The notes: generated from the sequence alone by a model not told the origin. Numbered from the stretch's first letter, positions 46,780 through 58,865 are shown. The stretch: DNA of 64,000 bases from Castanea sativa (GCF_040712315.1 NC_134018.1:16326835-16390834); one strand, 5' to 3'. A program made the numbers and translations.

Positions 46780-47295
46780 AAAGAATTGGTAAAGCAAATA
46801 ATACCTTCATAGATTTCATCCCATCTAGTGTAGTAATGATGTCCATTTTTTTTCTTTTCAAATCCAAGGCTTTTGTTCTCTAAAGATTTCATTGCATCTT
46901 CCATCTCTCCAACTTCTCTTTTATGGTTATTGTCTCTGCTGCCTAATGAATTAAAAGAATAATCAAAATATTTAGTCAAAAACCATGTTATATGTACAAA
47001 AGATTGCAAGACTTTTATTTATTTTTATTTTATTTTACCTCATCCTCTTCACACAAGTTCAAAATTTTTGGTAGCACCAGACTCAACAATATAGTTGAAA
47101 TTTTGTGGGTCAGTCTTGATGGTAAGCTCAGCAAAGCATCTGTACGTTTGAAGGAGAATAGGAACCTTCGAATACCTAAATAATTGTCACCAATAACATC
47201 TACTTATGGGGAGCATCATGTGTGCTTGACCCCTCAAAAGCTTCTGGGTTGAAGATAGGTGAGTAGTATTTGTCTAGCGCCTTCCTCTCTCCCAT
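46780..47295 (-). pseudogene. YJU2/CCDC94-like splicing factor pseudogene
   Basis: A minus-strand ATG at 47295 opens MGERKALDKYYSPIFNP, matching the N-terminus of the YJU2 (CWC16/CCDC94) family. After a deletion and frame changes come VIGDNYLGIRRF and IKTDPQNFNYIVESGATKNF (about 47060-47200), then a GAG/GTAAAA donor. A second exon (about 46790-46945) has EMEDAMKSLENKSL and, after a frame shift, DIITTLDGMKSMK with a GTATTA donor. Part of the cysteine-rich region is missing. YJU2 proteins act in spliceosome activation; this copy cannot. Confidence 0.65.
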
Positions 47296-48484
47296 CCTTC
47301 AACTATTAAAGCCAAGAAAATTTTCAAAATCCAACACCTAATTGTAATGTGTAAGACACAAATAAATACTAAATCATAAGAAACAATTTGTTAGTAATCT
47401 CCATCAATTAATCAAACAAAACACATCCACTCAGCTTATTTTTACCATTCAGCATCTGATACCAAATACCCCCTTTTGTTTACAAAGAGAAGAGTTCAGT
47501 CAACATCTGATACCAAATACCCCCCCCCCCTTTTTTTTTACAGAGAAAAGAGTTCAATATTGATACACATTGTGATTTCTTAGAATGAGCCAACAATTAT
47601 GAACAATCGCATGATAACAAAGTCAATGTTTGGTACATGTTTAGTCATATAATATGCAAGCAAATAAAAGAATTGAAAGTCAAATTTCAAGTTTTTTGTA
47701 TCTCCTCTTAGATTCATTGTGACTGTTTTGGTTCTCATTAAAATTATAAAATATGCAGATTGAAGTGGCTTTTCATTCTTCTTCTTATATTCATGCTCCA
47801 GTTCCTCCTAACACATAGACACCTAATAATTAAATAAAACATTTATCAAAAAATATGCCAAAGTTCCAAAGATTGGTCATTTGGTTGCATTCAGATAAAA
47901 AAAATAATAATAATGGAAAAGAGAAGAACAAACAATTTGTGCAAGAGTATAAAACTAAAAGAGAAGAAAAATAATTTGTCCAATACTAGAACAATCTCAT
48001 ATACATAATATTCAACTCCATGCTTCATCTGGTTGTGTTAGATCAACAATTAATACAACAATCTCTTGATCAGTATTAGAGGGCACCGGTTTGACAGTAG
48101 TGAAGGGCCTCATGTAGATCTCTCTCTCTCCAACACTCTCTGCACAACACATATTCATTACAAAACAAAAAAACAAAAAAACAAAAACAAAATCAAAATT
48201 AAATCGCCGAAAACTATAACAGAACAAAAGGGCCTGAAACAAAATTGGAACAGAAAATTAATAATTCTGTTGAAATTGCAACTCCAAAAACATGCTTTCA
48301 AGAAGCTAAACTGCATAAAACACATGTAACTACCACTGTCAATATGGTTTATTATCAAAAATCAAACCAACTTAATACAGCAACCAACATAATATAAAGC
48401 TCTTAAAGATAGTATCTTTCCCACTAAAAAGCAAAAATATGATGCAAAATATTGGCATATATCCACCAATATTATCAATCAAAT
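47296..48484. other. Helitron interior, short duplication, unassigned exon-like piece
   Basis: A 51-bp duplication (CATCTGATACCAAATACCCC at about 47453 and 47504) is separated by C- and T-homopolymer growth. On the minus strand near 48012-48150 a frame with RPFTTVKPVPSNTDQEI could be another captured exon; I cannot assign it. Confidence 0.3.
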
Positions 48485-48489
48485 GAACC

Positions 48490-49411
48490 TGTTAAGGACA
48501 TATTTTATGTAGTTGGCTAATCCTTTGACAAAACGCATTTTGCTTGTATTTGGGTAGATCTAGGATGTGCTTAATACTTCAAAGAACAAGAGTTCAAGTC
48601 TAGTATTCAAGCCATGCAAATTTGTCCAAGAAACAAGTGAAGAAGTGTTGTATCATTAAATCTCGACAGCTGCTCGATAGACAGCTATCTATCAAGGTTT
48701 AATGAGGCTTGACGGATACTATCTATCGAGGTTACGGAAATTTAGATTTCCAGATCTAATTTTCGTCCCATGCTTATGTATTTGTGTAGGGTTTCTTTTC
48801 TCACAGCCCTAGACATATATAAGGCTTATTTTAAAGGCCGTCACATAAGAGAATACAAGGAGAACATATGCAAAAGGTGACCGAAGCGTTATTCTCTCTG
48901 AAAGAAGATACTGTGTTTTTGCGCCTTAGGGTTTTATAACCAAGTGCTTCTTGATCTTCATTGTTAATGAAGTGAAGAACGTTACAGCCAACATTTTTCT
49001 TCCTCAAGTTGGTGAGTGAGTCACATATTGGGATCCGTGTATCAAAGGGTGGCGTTCATATATTGAAGAGTTCAGAGGTTCTGAAGTGGTATAAGGTTTC
49101 TGCTATGAGTTCATCTACGGGGATTGTAGAGTTTAGGGACAAAGGTTTTGTACTAGATCTGAAACTTCTCTTTACTATAGTGAATTGTTTTTCGGGAAGG
49201 TTTCCCCTCAGGTTTTTTACTGTGAAACTAGTTTGTTTCATTAGTTTTCTTGGGTCATCATATCTTGTCTTATTTACTTTTCCGCTGCATATGATTTTGA
49301 CATGATATTGATGTTTATTTGTTTTAACAAGTTTTATACAAAATAAATCTAATTAACAACTTGGATTTAAAACTTGTTAATTTTATCAACCGGAGTCTAA
49401 ATTTCCCAACA
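48490..49411 (+). repeat. 5' LTR of the small gag-only element
   Basis: TGTTAAGGACATA...TTTCCCAACA. It contains a CTCGATAG/CTATCTATCGAG cluster (48660-48735) and a TATATAAG box near 48817. Confidence 0.9.
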
Positions 49412-49413
49412 AG

Positions 49414-49425
49414 TGGTATCAGAGC
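49414..49425 (+). other. primer binding site, initiator tRNA-Met
   Basis: TGGTATCAGAGC, perfect match, two bases after the LTR. Confidence 0.9.
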
Positions 49426-49479
49426 AGGTACACTCTGATTGGATTAATTTCCTGAGTGTAATCCTTGATCCCTGTTGTC

Positions 49480-50358
49480 ATGGAATCTCTTGATTGTTTT
49501 GATTTGCATGATCTTGTGTTGAATGATGATGATGATTTTCAAGATGCCTATTGCAAGCTTTATAATATTTGTATGAAATCGATTGAGTGTTCTACAAAAT
49601 TAAAAGCTAATTTTAAAAAGGTCAAACTTGAAAGAGATGATTTGATTGCAAAATTGGATGAAACAAATAATTTGAATGAGAAATTTAAAAATCAAATTTC
49701 ATCTCAGGTGGACAAAATTAAGAGTTTGGAAGAGCAACTAGTTGAATTTAAAACTGAAGTTGAAAATTTAACTAGTGTCAAACTTGTTGTTGAGCCTAAC
49801 TCAAAAGAAAAAGATTTTTATATTCCTCCATTTAAAAGGAATGATCAAGAGTTGAAGGCTAATATTTCTAGAATAGACAAAGGTAAACAATCTGATGTTA
49901 GCGCTGAAATTTCTAAACTGATGTCTAAAACTCCTCCTAGGATGAAAGAAAAATCTGTTTCTGTCTCCACTTGTCATCATTGTCACATTGTTGGTCATAT
50001 TAGGCCAAATTGTCCTAAGTTGAGGTCTCTATCAACCTCTAAGGTTAGACCTCCTTCTAGGGCGTCAAGTAGTTCTAAAACTACTCATGTTTGTCACCAT
50101 TGTGGTGTTTCTGAATACACTCATCCTAATTGCTTTAAGTTGTATCCTCAAAAGCAAGTGTCCAAATGATCACATGTTTCCTCTCAAAGACCTACACTTT
50201 TGTTTGGAGAGTTATTAAAAGCCTTGAGCTTTTTAACTCAATTTCAGGAGAATTTTAATTTTTCTATGTCCTTTAGTAGAAATACTAGGACACATGCCTT
50301 TTCATCTTCACGGCCAAAGACTCGTATTGTGTGGGTGAGAAAAGAGCCTAAGACTTAA
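49480..50358 (+). pseudogene. short Gag-like protein, one in-frame stop
   Basis: I chose the ATG at 49480 (MESLDCFDLHDL); an upstream in-frame ATG lies at 49465. The frame runs 229 codons to a TGA at 50167-50169, then continues in the same frame for 63 more codons to KTRIVWVRKEPKT, which mirrors the VWVKKGTHA end of the large Gag. It has a Lys/Glu coiled-coil region, zinc knuckle CHHCHIVGHIRPNC and a second, degraded one (CHHCGVSEYTHPNC, where the His spacing is kept). The UBN2 part is absent, so it could bind RNA but not assemble a normal particle. It may depend on another element's Gag. Confidence 0.7.
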
Positions 50359-52336
50359 TTGTCTTTTCTGTTTGTCATCTGCTTTAATTTTTTCTATCTA
50401 AAGTAGGACTCTCTTTGCTTGAGTTCTTATCTGCTTTTGGAATCATGCTTTCATGCATCTGCATCTTTCTTTCATGCTTTCATGCTATTTTTTCTGTTTT
50501 TGTTTGGTTATTTAGTTTTTATTTTGTTTTGTTTTCAAAATAAATAATAAAAAAAGGAAAAATCAAAAAAATACAAAAACAGTGTGTGTTTGTGTACATT
50601 GGTTCTTGTGAACCTTAAAATGGCAATTGAAATAGAGTTCTCAAAACTTTGTATCATTTGTAGCTTAGATGAGCATCTCTATACACAACTAAGCAAGTGA
50701 GTTTTGTGGCTCTTTGTTTGTGATGAGTAAGGTTAAGTGATCTCTTGTACTTAACACTTGTATCACTCCTTTTGACGGGAAGGACTAGAAAATCCTAAGA
50801 GAAAGGCATAAATAACCATCTCACCATTGTTGCCCGCCAATCATAAAATGACATCTGTATGTTTCGGCATAGCAAAAGTGCAATGTCAAAAGGCTTAAAA
50901 TAATTGGGTATTTCTTTTCTTTCTTTTGTATACCCATGCATGATTTGCTTAATAAAATAAAAATATGCAAATAAAATAAAAGCAAAAAGAAAAAAAAAAG
51001 CTTTAAAACATGATTGCAAGCGTGTTTTCTAGAAAATGTGGGAGTTATAGGATGTACCTCGAAGGTGATAGTCCTCATCAAACAGTTATGATTGTGTGTG
51101 AGTTAAAGTGATTTTCTCATATCTCAAATTATCATAACATAGAGACACTTATGCAATCTTGCTATTTTTTGATACATGTGCAGGTACAATGTGATTTGGC
51201 CATCACAAGGTTTACATGTGTTAACGTATGCTCACTAAACTGTCTTGACTTGTTTTTGAAATATAAACTTGGTTAGACTTGTTTAGTGTGCGTGTGTGTG
51301 TGTGTGTGTGTTTTGGATCAAAATGCATGACATTTTTTTCTTGTTGAGAGATGTTTTTGAGAGATCAAAATGTTGTTTGGATCCTTGGTTGAGTTGCATG
51401 CTTGATTGAATTCATGTCTATTTTTTTCTTTTCTTGAAAAAAAACTGTTTTTAAGCAATCTCGACACCTCCTCGACACCTCTCGACAGCTAGGCTATCTA
51501 TCGAGCTCTTTAGTTTTTTTTTATCGCAATCTCGATAGCTCCTCGATAGCTTCTCAATCCATCGAGAAATTTTCTGTCTGCTCGATAGATCCTCGACACC
51601 TTCTCAATCCATTAAGGTTGGCTCGATAGCTTCTCAACACCTCTCGATCGATCGAGATTCTCTTGCATGCATTGTTTTTCATATGTTTTGCATATTTCTT
51701 TGATCTAGTCATCCATAGCATCTTGTTTCATTACATTCATGCATTTTTATGGATTCTTTGTGCCCCCTTGATCATCATTGATCATCTTTATGTTTCTTGT
51801 ACCCTTTGTCAATCATGACAAAAAGGGGGAGAAATTGTGAAAATTTGTGGTTTCTTTCTTTAAGATTTTACAAGTTAGGGGAAGAAATACATACCCTTGT
51901 AATAGGGAGATGTGTTTCATCTTATTGGGGGGAGTGTTTACCTCCTTGTTCTTGTACACCAGTCTTGTGACCATATTTATATACATTGTGCTTATCTTTA
52001 ATATATATGTGATGATGTATGCTTTCTTCACCTATCTCTACATTTGTTGTTTCTTTTCTATCTTTATACACATGCTTCTTATTTTTTTTGTATGCAATCT
52101 ATTATTTCTGCTTCACACAAAGATGCATTGATGTATTTTGTTTAAAGTGTTTCAGAAATACAAGTTGTCAAAGTCTTCCATGCCATGAACTCTCTTCTTG
52201 CAAAGTTTTTCAAGAGTTTGTGTTAGGATAGATTTTATTGTACTTAAGAAGTGAGTATGAGTTGAGTGATTTATGACTTCTCTCATATGTTCATTTGTTT
52301 GTTGTGGTTTTTCCACTAATTGCCAAAGGGAGAGAT
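50359..52336 (+). other. non-coding interior with CTCGATAG word block
   Basis: No long frame. At 51455-51660 there are about ten CTCGACAC, CTCGATAG, CTATCGAG and TCGATCGATCGAG words, the same vocabulary as in the LTR. A GT microsatellite lies at 51291-51311. Confidence 0.6.
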
Positions 52337-53318
52337 TGTTAAGGACATATTTTGTATAGTTGGCTAATCCTTTGACAAAACACACTTTTTTTTTGTATTT
52401 GGGTAGATCTAGGATGTGTTTAATACTTCAAAGAACAAGAGTTCAAGTCTAGTATTCAAGCCATGCAAATCTGTCCAGGAAACAAGTGAAGAAGTGTTAA
52501 TTCATTAAATCTCAACAGCTGCTCGACAGATAGCTACTCGACAGATAGCTATCTATCGAGATTTAATGAGGCTCGATAGATACTATCTATCGAGGTATCT
52601 ATTGAGGTTATGGAAATTCAGATTTTCAGATCTGATTTTCGGCCCATGCTTATGTATTTTTGTAGGGTTTCTTTTCTCACAGCCCTAGACATATATAAGG
52701 CTTATTTTAAAGGCAGTCACATAAGAGAATACAAGGAGAACATATGCAAAAGGTGACCGAAGCCTTATTCTCTCTGAAAGAAGATACTGCATTTTTGTGT
52801 CTTAGGGTTTTGTAACCAAGTGCTTTTTGATCTTCATTGTTGATGAAGTGAAGAACTTTGCAGCCAATATTCTTCTTCCTCAAGTTGGTGAGTGAGTCAC
52901 ATACTGGGATTCGTGTAACGGAGTGAGTCACATACTAGGATCCGTGCATCAAAGGGTGGTGTTCATATATTGAAGAGTTCAGAGGTTCTGAAGCAGGAGA
53001 AGGTTTCTGCTGTGAGTTCATCTACGAGGATTGTAAAGTCTAGGGACAAATGTTTTGTACTAGATCTGAAACTTCTTTTTACTATAGTGAATTGCTTTTC
53101 GGGAAGGTTTCCCCCCAGGTTTTTTACTGTGAAATTAGTTTGTTTCATTGGTTTTCCTAGGTTATCATATCTTGTCTTATTTACTTTTCCGCTGCATATG
53201 ATTTTGACATGATATTGATGTTTGTTTGTTTTAATAGGTTTTATACATAATAAATCTAATTAACAACTTGGGTTTAAAACTTGTTAATTTTATCAACCGG
53301 GGTCTAAATTTCCCAATA
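52337..53318 (+). repeat. 3' LTR of the small gag-only element
   Basis: Starts TGTTAAGGACATA after the polypurine tract and is followed by GAACC. It has extra CTCGACAGATAGCTA repeats near 52520-52600, which explain its greater length. Confidence 0.9.
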
Positions 53319-53702
53319 GAACCCAACAAAATCAGAAGCCCAATCAAATTCCCACAGTAGGCCGCCTTTCCTCTGTTTGGTTTCAATTGAAAAACGTAAA
53401 TTCGAAGAAAGGAGAAAAAGGAAAGCAAGCATACCTAGGCTTTAGGTATGGAGTTTGATTTTCAATTGAAAATAATAACAGGTAGAGAATGAGTTGTATA
53501 ATACAAAGAGGAAAACCAAAAGATACAGTGGCGGTGATCCGTAATGGCAGCGATGGGAGAATCTGAGTTTTGGGTTTTAATTTTGGGGGAAGGAAATGGT
53601 GTGTTTTAGGTTTAGGGGATGGAAAAAAATCTAATTTCTCGGGAAACGAACAGAGATGGAAAGCGAGAGAGAGAAAGTGAGTTAGGGCAAGAAGGAAAGA
53701 AC

Positions 53703-53814
53703 CTTTGCATGCGTATTCAAGAAGAGGCGACACATCATCCTAGACCGAGTTGTCGCCGAAGGGAATAGTGGTGCGTTCGGGTATGAAGACCTCCATTGCC
53801 GCATCATCTGCCAT
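53703..53814 (-). pseudogene. possible NAA35/MAK10-like first exon fragment
   Basis: An ATG opens MADDAAMEVFIPERTTIPFG, then DNSV, a TAG, DDVSPLLEYACK and an AAAG/GT donor. The stretch after the stop resembles the N-terminal 'WxDxSPLLExACKDL' region of plant NatC auxiliary subunit NAA35, with Trp TGG changed to TAG. The resemblance is short and from memory, so tentative. It would be a further captured fragment of the Helitron. Confidence 0.35.
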
Positions 53815-54085
53815 TTTTTGCTGATTGATGCTTTTTAGGATATTTTCAGTGCTTCGGATTCTCTCTCTCTCATTGTGTCTTTGAGTCTTTGCTTTGCTTT
53901 GGGATTGTGTTGGTCTACGCAAACGCAAAGTGCCTTTGCTTAAGGAAAAGAAGACCCAATTTTATAGTTTAAAATATAACCTAAAAGAATCTAAAATAAA
54001 AAGAAAAAAAATAGTGATGATGTGGAAAATTGTGGGAGCTTCAGAGGTTTGGGTTTTATATATATATTATGGTTAAATTATCATA

Positions 54086-55118
54086 ATTCAAATAACTAAA
54101 TAGGCCTAATCGGAAATCCATAGATTAATCTACTGCATAATAAAGTAACTAGGGGGCCTAAACAAGATTTTTCAATTGTCGTTAGGGGGTTTGAAATTTG
54201 AATTATAACAAGGAATCCTGCTCTTTTGACTAAATTAGTTCCAGGATTCTCGATCCTAATTAAGGTTTAAACAGTCCCCCAAAGGCCTCATCTCGATTTC
54301 TACTCTCAAGGAGTCACGTTGCTTCTTAGCCTAAATATGCTTGGCCAGGGCAAGCGTACATTTCATTGTAAGCAGCCCAGCTTCCATTCGGACTGTTTAT
54401 CTGTACAAATTAGTTTTGCCCCTTTGAGCTTATTGGTTCTTGCTTACCCAGATTTATCTTTGTTAGTCACGTGACAAACATGGACTCCTAGCGGTTGCTA
54501 TCTTGAATTTTCGGCCAAGAAGTTCATGAGTCTCGAAACTTCCAGATTGGTCCCCAGGAAAATAGACTAAAGTAGAACACGACAGAAAATATTAGCAGGC
54601 AATCATATAATTTTATCTTGCTGGTTTACACATGGCAAAATCTTGCTGACAAGCTACAAAGAATGAACCACGTGTCCAATATAAGCAGGGCCAAAAGAAA
54701 TCCTGGTAATCATTAATGCCTTGGCCTCGAGCAAACCCTTCCTGCACCTTTAGCACTACTCCATGTGCTGCTCGCACCTTCGTGATCAAGCCAGATCATC
54801 AAAACAATAAATTTATGGACATAATTTTTCAAAAATAAAAAAATTTGGGTAAAAGAAAAAATGGTTATAAAGGGACAACTGGTGTAGTTTTGCTATTTGA
54901 GCGTAACCATAGAAATACTATAATTGCTCCTAGACTGAAACCCATACCACAATTGCTAATGAGTTAAGTTAACAACTTGCAAGTAAGATACAAGAAGTAA
55001 CGCGTTTAGTGAGGGAACTTAGACTCATGCTTTGATGTATTTGATGCCCAATAAAAAAATGTTAGTATTAACGATAAATAAATATAATAGACACGTGAAA
55101 GTGGTATTTTTGTCACAA
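54086..55118. other. intergenic sequence, nothing recognised
   Basis: Mixed composition, with a slightly GC-richer block at 54240-54780. No frame, repeat end or RNA gene can be supported. Confidence 0.4.
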
Positions 55119-55124
55119 CTCACT

Positions 55125-55992
55125 TGAAAGCTTGGATTTGGATTAAAACACAAGAACTTGTTTAGACCCCAAAAGAAAAATTACGGCTTGATTGATTTTA
55201 CTCTAACTTATCTAAGTACGGAAATAAGAGTAAATGCGAGTGAACAAACAATAAAACTACTTTAAATCATATTCAACAAATCACAGCAGTAAAATGAAAG
55301 CTAAAAGAGTAGGGAAGAGAGATGCAAACACAAGATAACATGCAGATCTGTTATCGAAGAGGAAACCGAAGAACTCGGCGAAAAACCTCTCCGTCGCCCT
55401 CCAAGCGGTAAATCAATCCACTAGACAATAAGTTGGGATACACGAATAGCAAAAGATCCTCTAAGTCTAGTCTACCCAATGCACCTAAGCCCTTTAAGCT
55501 CTTACTCCAATGGATGGTGTGTAGAATTGTGGGTATGACAATCTCACACTCTTAAGGGTTAAGGCTAGGGTTTTCTCTTCTGAAAATCTCTCTACTCAAT
55601 ATGTGGGTAACAATGGTATATATAGTGTGTATGAGGATGTAGTGGAGCAGATAGAACAAAATAGCAAAACAGACTGTTTCGCGAGTATCTCGAGGGAAAG
55701 CCTTACCCGCGAGATACTCGTGAAAACCAGCTGTCACCATCTGTCATGACTCTTCACATTCCAGTCATGTGCAAGGCACACACATCACTTCGCGGGATGC
55801 TTAGTCGCGAGATACCCGCGAGAAATCTTCTGTCTTCACATGCTTGAGTCTTCACACTCTCTCTCTCTATCACAAAACCCTTAAAATAAAATCTCACATA
55901 AAGTACTGGGTATAAAAGATTGAACAAAATTACAATCAAATTTGGCACGGAATTAAAACCAACACAAAACAGTTGTAAATCACAACTTGACA
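55125..55992 (-). repeat. 3' LTR (868 bp, internally deleted)
   Basis: Matches the other LTR of this element except for about 165 bp missing at 55511, where CTTACTCCAA joins directly to TGGATGGTGTG. Confidence 0.85.
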
Positions 55993-56006
55993 ATCTCCCC
56001 CTTTGG
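55993..56006 (-). other. polypurine tract
   Basis: CCAAAGGGGGAGAT on the minus strand, directly before the 3' LTR. Confidence 0.8.
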
Positions 56007-56729
56007 CTAGTCCACGACAAAACACCCTATAACAGACTCTAGACTTAACGTGAGTTTGGGAACAGTGGCAAAACTCACTCACACCTAATCTAGAAGCTGT
56101 GAAGCACTTGCACGAATACACCTTTATCCTGAAACACTCACACACAAACAAAACTTTCATTAAACTTATGACAAGTTGAATACAAGGTACGTTTATGAGC
56201 AAGTATAATGCGATCAAGATAAACAACAAGATATAAGCAATGAATCATAACTTTATCATACAAGAACAGTCATTATGGAATGGCTACAATGATCATTTAA
56301 CTAATAAATGATCATCCAGACACACAATGCAATTAAGTACAAAGCAATAGTCATTTGCACGTCCAAAACACTCAACCAATGTAAAATACCCAAGTATTTG
56401 CATTAAGAATACATTATCCAACAAGGGCACAAGAGTGTAGTACTCAAGATAAACTATAAGTACAAAAAAATGCCACAAAGCAATGAGATAAACACAAAGA
56501 ACTGAATATTAAACTGAATTTAAATCAAAGTACTTAAAGCTTTTAAAAGAAAAGCAATGTAAATAAAAGAGTTCTAGACTATGGCATAAGCAAGTAAACA
56601 ACTAAACCACAAAAAAAGTTAACCAAAAAGTCTAAGTCTATGAAGTGCATGTGCTACACTATGCTCCGCTATGCTCTATACTTCCCCTCAAAATTTTCTA
56701 CCCCTTTTTGACCGAAATGGCCAAAAAAG

Positions 56730-57835
56730 CTAGAACTGATCGGATTCAGAGTTGGATCCATAAGCCATTGACATATCCTCAATCTGTGATGATAAGGCAG
56801 TGATTTGACCCGGATGTAAGCAAATTGATCCGTAGTGTGTTGCACATGAGACTCGAGCATGCCATATATCTGATCTACCGTTGTAAGAAGGTGATCAAGA
56901 CGATCGGATCCTCGTGTAGGTGCTGAAGAGGATGGCTATGCTGAAGTCTCTGAGGCAGAAGTGAAGCGATCAATCTCATCCTCTATGTCTCCACCTTCTT
57001 CTTGAACAGCAACCCTTGGAATTTGAGAAATTCCGGTCTTTGATCCTTTGATGTGAGCTGTGCTTCGTGTCACTATGTGACCACCAATAGGATAGTCCCT
57101 CTGAACCACAGTGAGACCACTCGGAAGTTTGAGCCTTGTCTTTGCAATTAGGCCCATCATGAGTGAAGGGAATGGCAGAACTGTTTTGGAGTTTTGTGTC
57201 TCAATTCTCTTCTTCAAAAGGTGAAGGATGTGTCCACAAATATCAATCTCTTTGTGAGTGAAGAGATCGAACAAAAAGATGGTCCTTGGCTTGGACAGTG
57301 TTGTCAAGTTAGTGACCAGGTACAAGTTGTTGATCATCACATGACCAAGGGTTCTCATTTCTGGACTGAATTGGATTGTTTTCATGGAGGTTTTCTTAGA
57401 AGTACCACCAAGTATCCTCACCATCTCCTCAATAAATTCCAATCTTTCGTCATATTGCATTGTGATTGGTTGAGAGGGAGGACGAACCTCTAAGAAATCC
57501 TAAATGTTGTCCCTAGTGATGACAAACTATTTGTGTCTTACCCAGCAGTTTATACTATCCCTTTCAAAACTAGCATTGGAGAAAAACTCTTTGATAATTT
57601 CTGAATATACTACTCCAACTGGATTCAGTAGTTTTGTCCATGTCCTGTCCTTGAATAAATCGGGAATGAACGTGTCTTCAAGGGTCTCCAACTTCACAAC
57701 CCTTTCCATGATAATGGTTGCTCCTTTGTAGCAGTCATTGTACTTCAAGTCTGCCTCAATAGACTTGAAGTTGTCAGAATCCGTGCAAGCACACTTGGAT
57801 GTTGGTTTCTTAGCAGCATGCTTGGTAGGAGACAT
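56730..57835 (-). pseudogene. ORF2 of the retrotransposon, copy 2 (nearly full length)
   Basis: Starts MSPTKHAAKKPTSK immediately after TTTTACAG and keeps one frame for most of its length. Three TAG codons interrupt it: after CWVRHK, 12 codons later, and after SASETSA. A one-base loss near 56815 shifts the last 30 codons, which end at 56730. Without these lesions the ancestor would have about 368 codons. Residues about 30-260 hold the presumed 'putative plant transposon protein' domain; the C-terminus (MLESHVQHTTDQFAYI) looks helical. It fills the ~330-bp gap of copy 1. Role unknown. Confidence 0.7.
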
Positions 57836-58518
57836 CTGTAAAACAGATATAAAGCACAAATAAAGAAAAACAGAAACACAAAATAGACCATAAAACTTGA
57901 TTAGATTCAAGTTAGTCCAAATTAGAAGTAAAACAACTTAAAACTGAGTATAGCTTAAAACTCAAAACAACATGTTATAAGCATTGAAACATGTAAACAT
58001 AAACACAATGTATGAAGATAAGAGAATGCGCATGTGTGTGCATGTGCTAATGCATGTGTGTGTAGCAGGTGATGCATGTGTGTGCCTAGGTGATGCATGG
58101 CATGGCATTGTAAGGCACGAAATGGGAAAAGTGTGTAAAACACACACCCATTGACCAAAACATGTTACACATGTTCAATCAATAGTAAACCCAAACATTG
58201 GAACTCATTTGAATCCAAAACAACACAAAAATGTCACTTGAACATTTTGTCAAACATTTAGCATGCAACATAGTTCTACATGAATGGACAATGCATGAAC
58301 ACAAAGAAATCTGCCTAAATACATGCTTAGAATGCTACATGAGGCCAACATAGACACAAACACAGCATATGGGACTCACCCCAATCAAAAATTTGAAAAA
58401 AGTTTGCTCAAAAATCATGAACCCACCCCTTGTTTCGAAAATCCGCAAAATTTGTAACCTTAAGAAAATTTCTACATAATCTGAGACAAAAATGAAAAGA
58501 ATGTTTAGAAAAACATAC
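57836..58518 (-). other. intron in the ORF2 leader (683 bp)
   Basis: Donor CTTCAAG/GTATGTTT at 58519/58518 and acceptor TTTTACAG/ATG at 57836/57835, both good plant consensus. Upstream is a CT-rich leader (about 58520-58620) of the type seen in plant mRNAs. Confidence 0.5.
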
Positions 58519-58639
58519 CTTGAAGAGATTTTGCAGAGATTTTGCTTGGAAAAAATGGGGTTTGAGTGAAAGAGAGTTTTGGGTTGAGAGGGGTTCGAGA
58601 GAGGCAAAGTGAGGGAAAAGAATGTTTAAAAAAAATGTC

Positions 58640-58865
58640 ACATCTGCTACATAAAAACTGGAAACACGCGTTTTTCGCGGGTTAGACAGTCGCGAAACTA
58701 CTCGTGAGACTCATAGAAGCTTTCTCGAGAAGGTTTTAGTCGCGACACGGTCGCGAGACAATCGCGAAAGTCTCTGTATGAAATAGAAAAAATCCAGTTT
58801 TTGCCTAAAACCATTTCACGAGTAGAGTTTAGTCGCGAAATACTCGCGAGGCAGTAGCGAGACTC
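58640..58865 (-). promoter_or_regulatory. internal TCGCGA block and TATA-like box before ORF2
   Basis: At least six perfect TCGCGA palindromes lie between about 58690 and 58850, with TCGCGGG and CTCGAGA relatives. On the minus strand they are followed by TTTTTATGTAG (about 58648-58658). The block is better preserved than in copy 1. Confidence 0.55.

Larger units (their letters stand above)
48490..53318 (+). mobile_element. complete small gag-only LTR retrotransposon (4829 bp)
   Basis: LTRs at 48490-49411 (922 bp) and 52337-53318 (982 bp) are flanked by perfect GAACC duplications (48485-48489, 53319-53323). It has a perfect initiator-Met primer site (49414-49425), a C-terminal-type Gag frame and a polypurine tract CCAAAGGGAGAGAT (52323-52336). 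It has no pol and no N-terminal Gag domain. The 3' LTR ends AATA instead of AACA. Confidence 0.9.
44438..54070 (-). mobile_element. probable gene-capturing Helitron (5' end uncertain)
   Basis: On the minus strand the 3' end is CTAG followed by host T at 44437, with a hairpin (CGTGCATCGCACG) a few bases inside, as in the first Helitron. Inside and in the same orientation lie three gene fragments (46155-46307, 46780-47295, 53703-53814). The 5' end is guessed near 54060-54085, where the minus strand has CATAATATATATATAAAACC; no clean TC start is seen. It is interrupted by the retrotransposon at 48490-53318. Confidence 0.4.

Noticed and set aside
46767..47009. An intact small gene at 46767-47009
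   Set aside because: The frame only covers one exon of the YJU2-like pseudogene and runs through an intron; neighbouring exons are frameshifted.
49414..49425. TGGTATCAGAGC sites as tRNA genes
   Set aside because: These 12-bp matches next to LTRs are primer binding sites; no tRNA fold, A box or B box surrounds them. No complete tRNA or rRNA gene was found in the window.
57955..58158. His/Cys-rich short frames near 57955-58158 and 29826-30189
   Set aside because: They translate CATGCA/CACACA-rich sequence inside the ORF2 leader intron, in different frames in the two copies.
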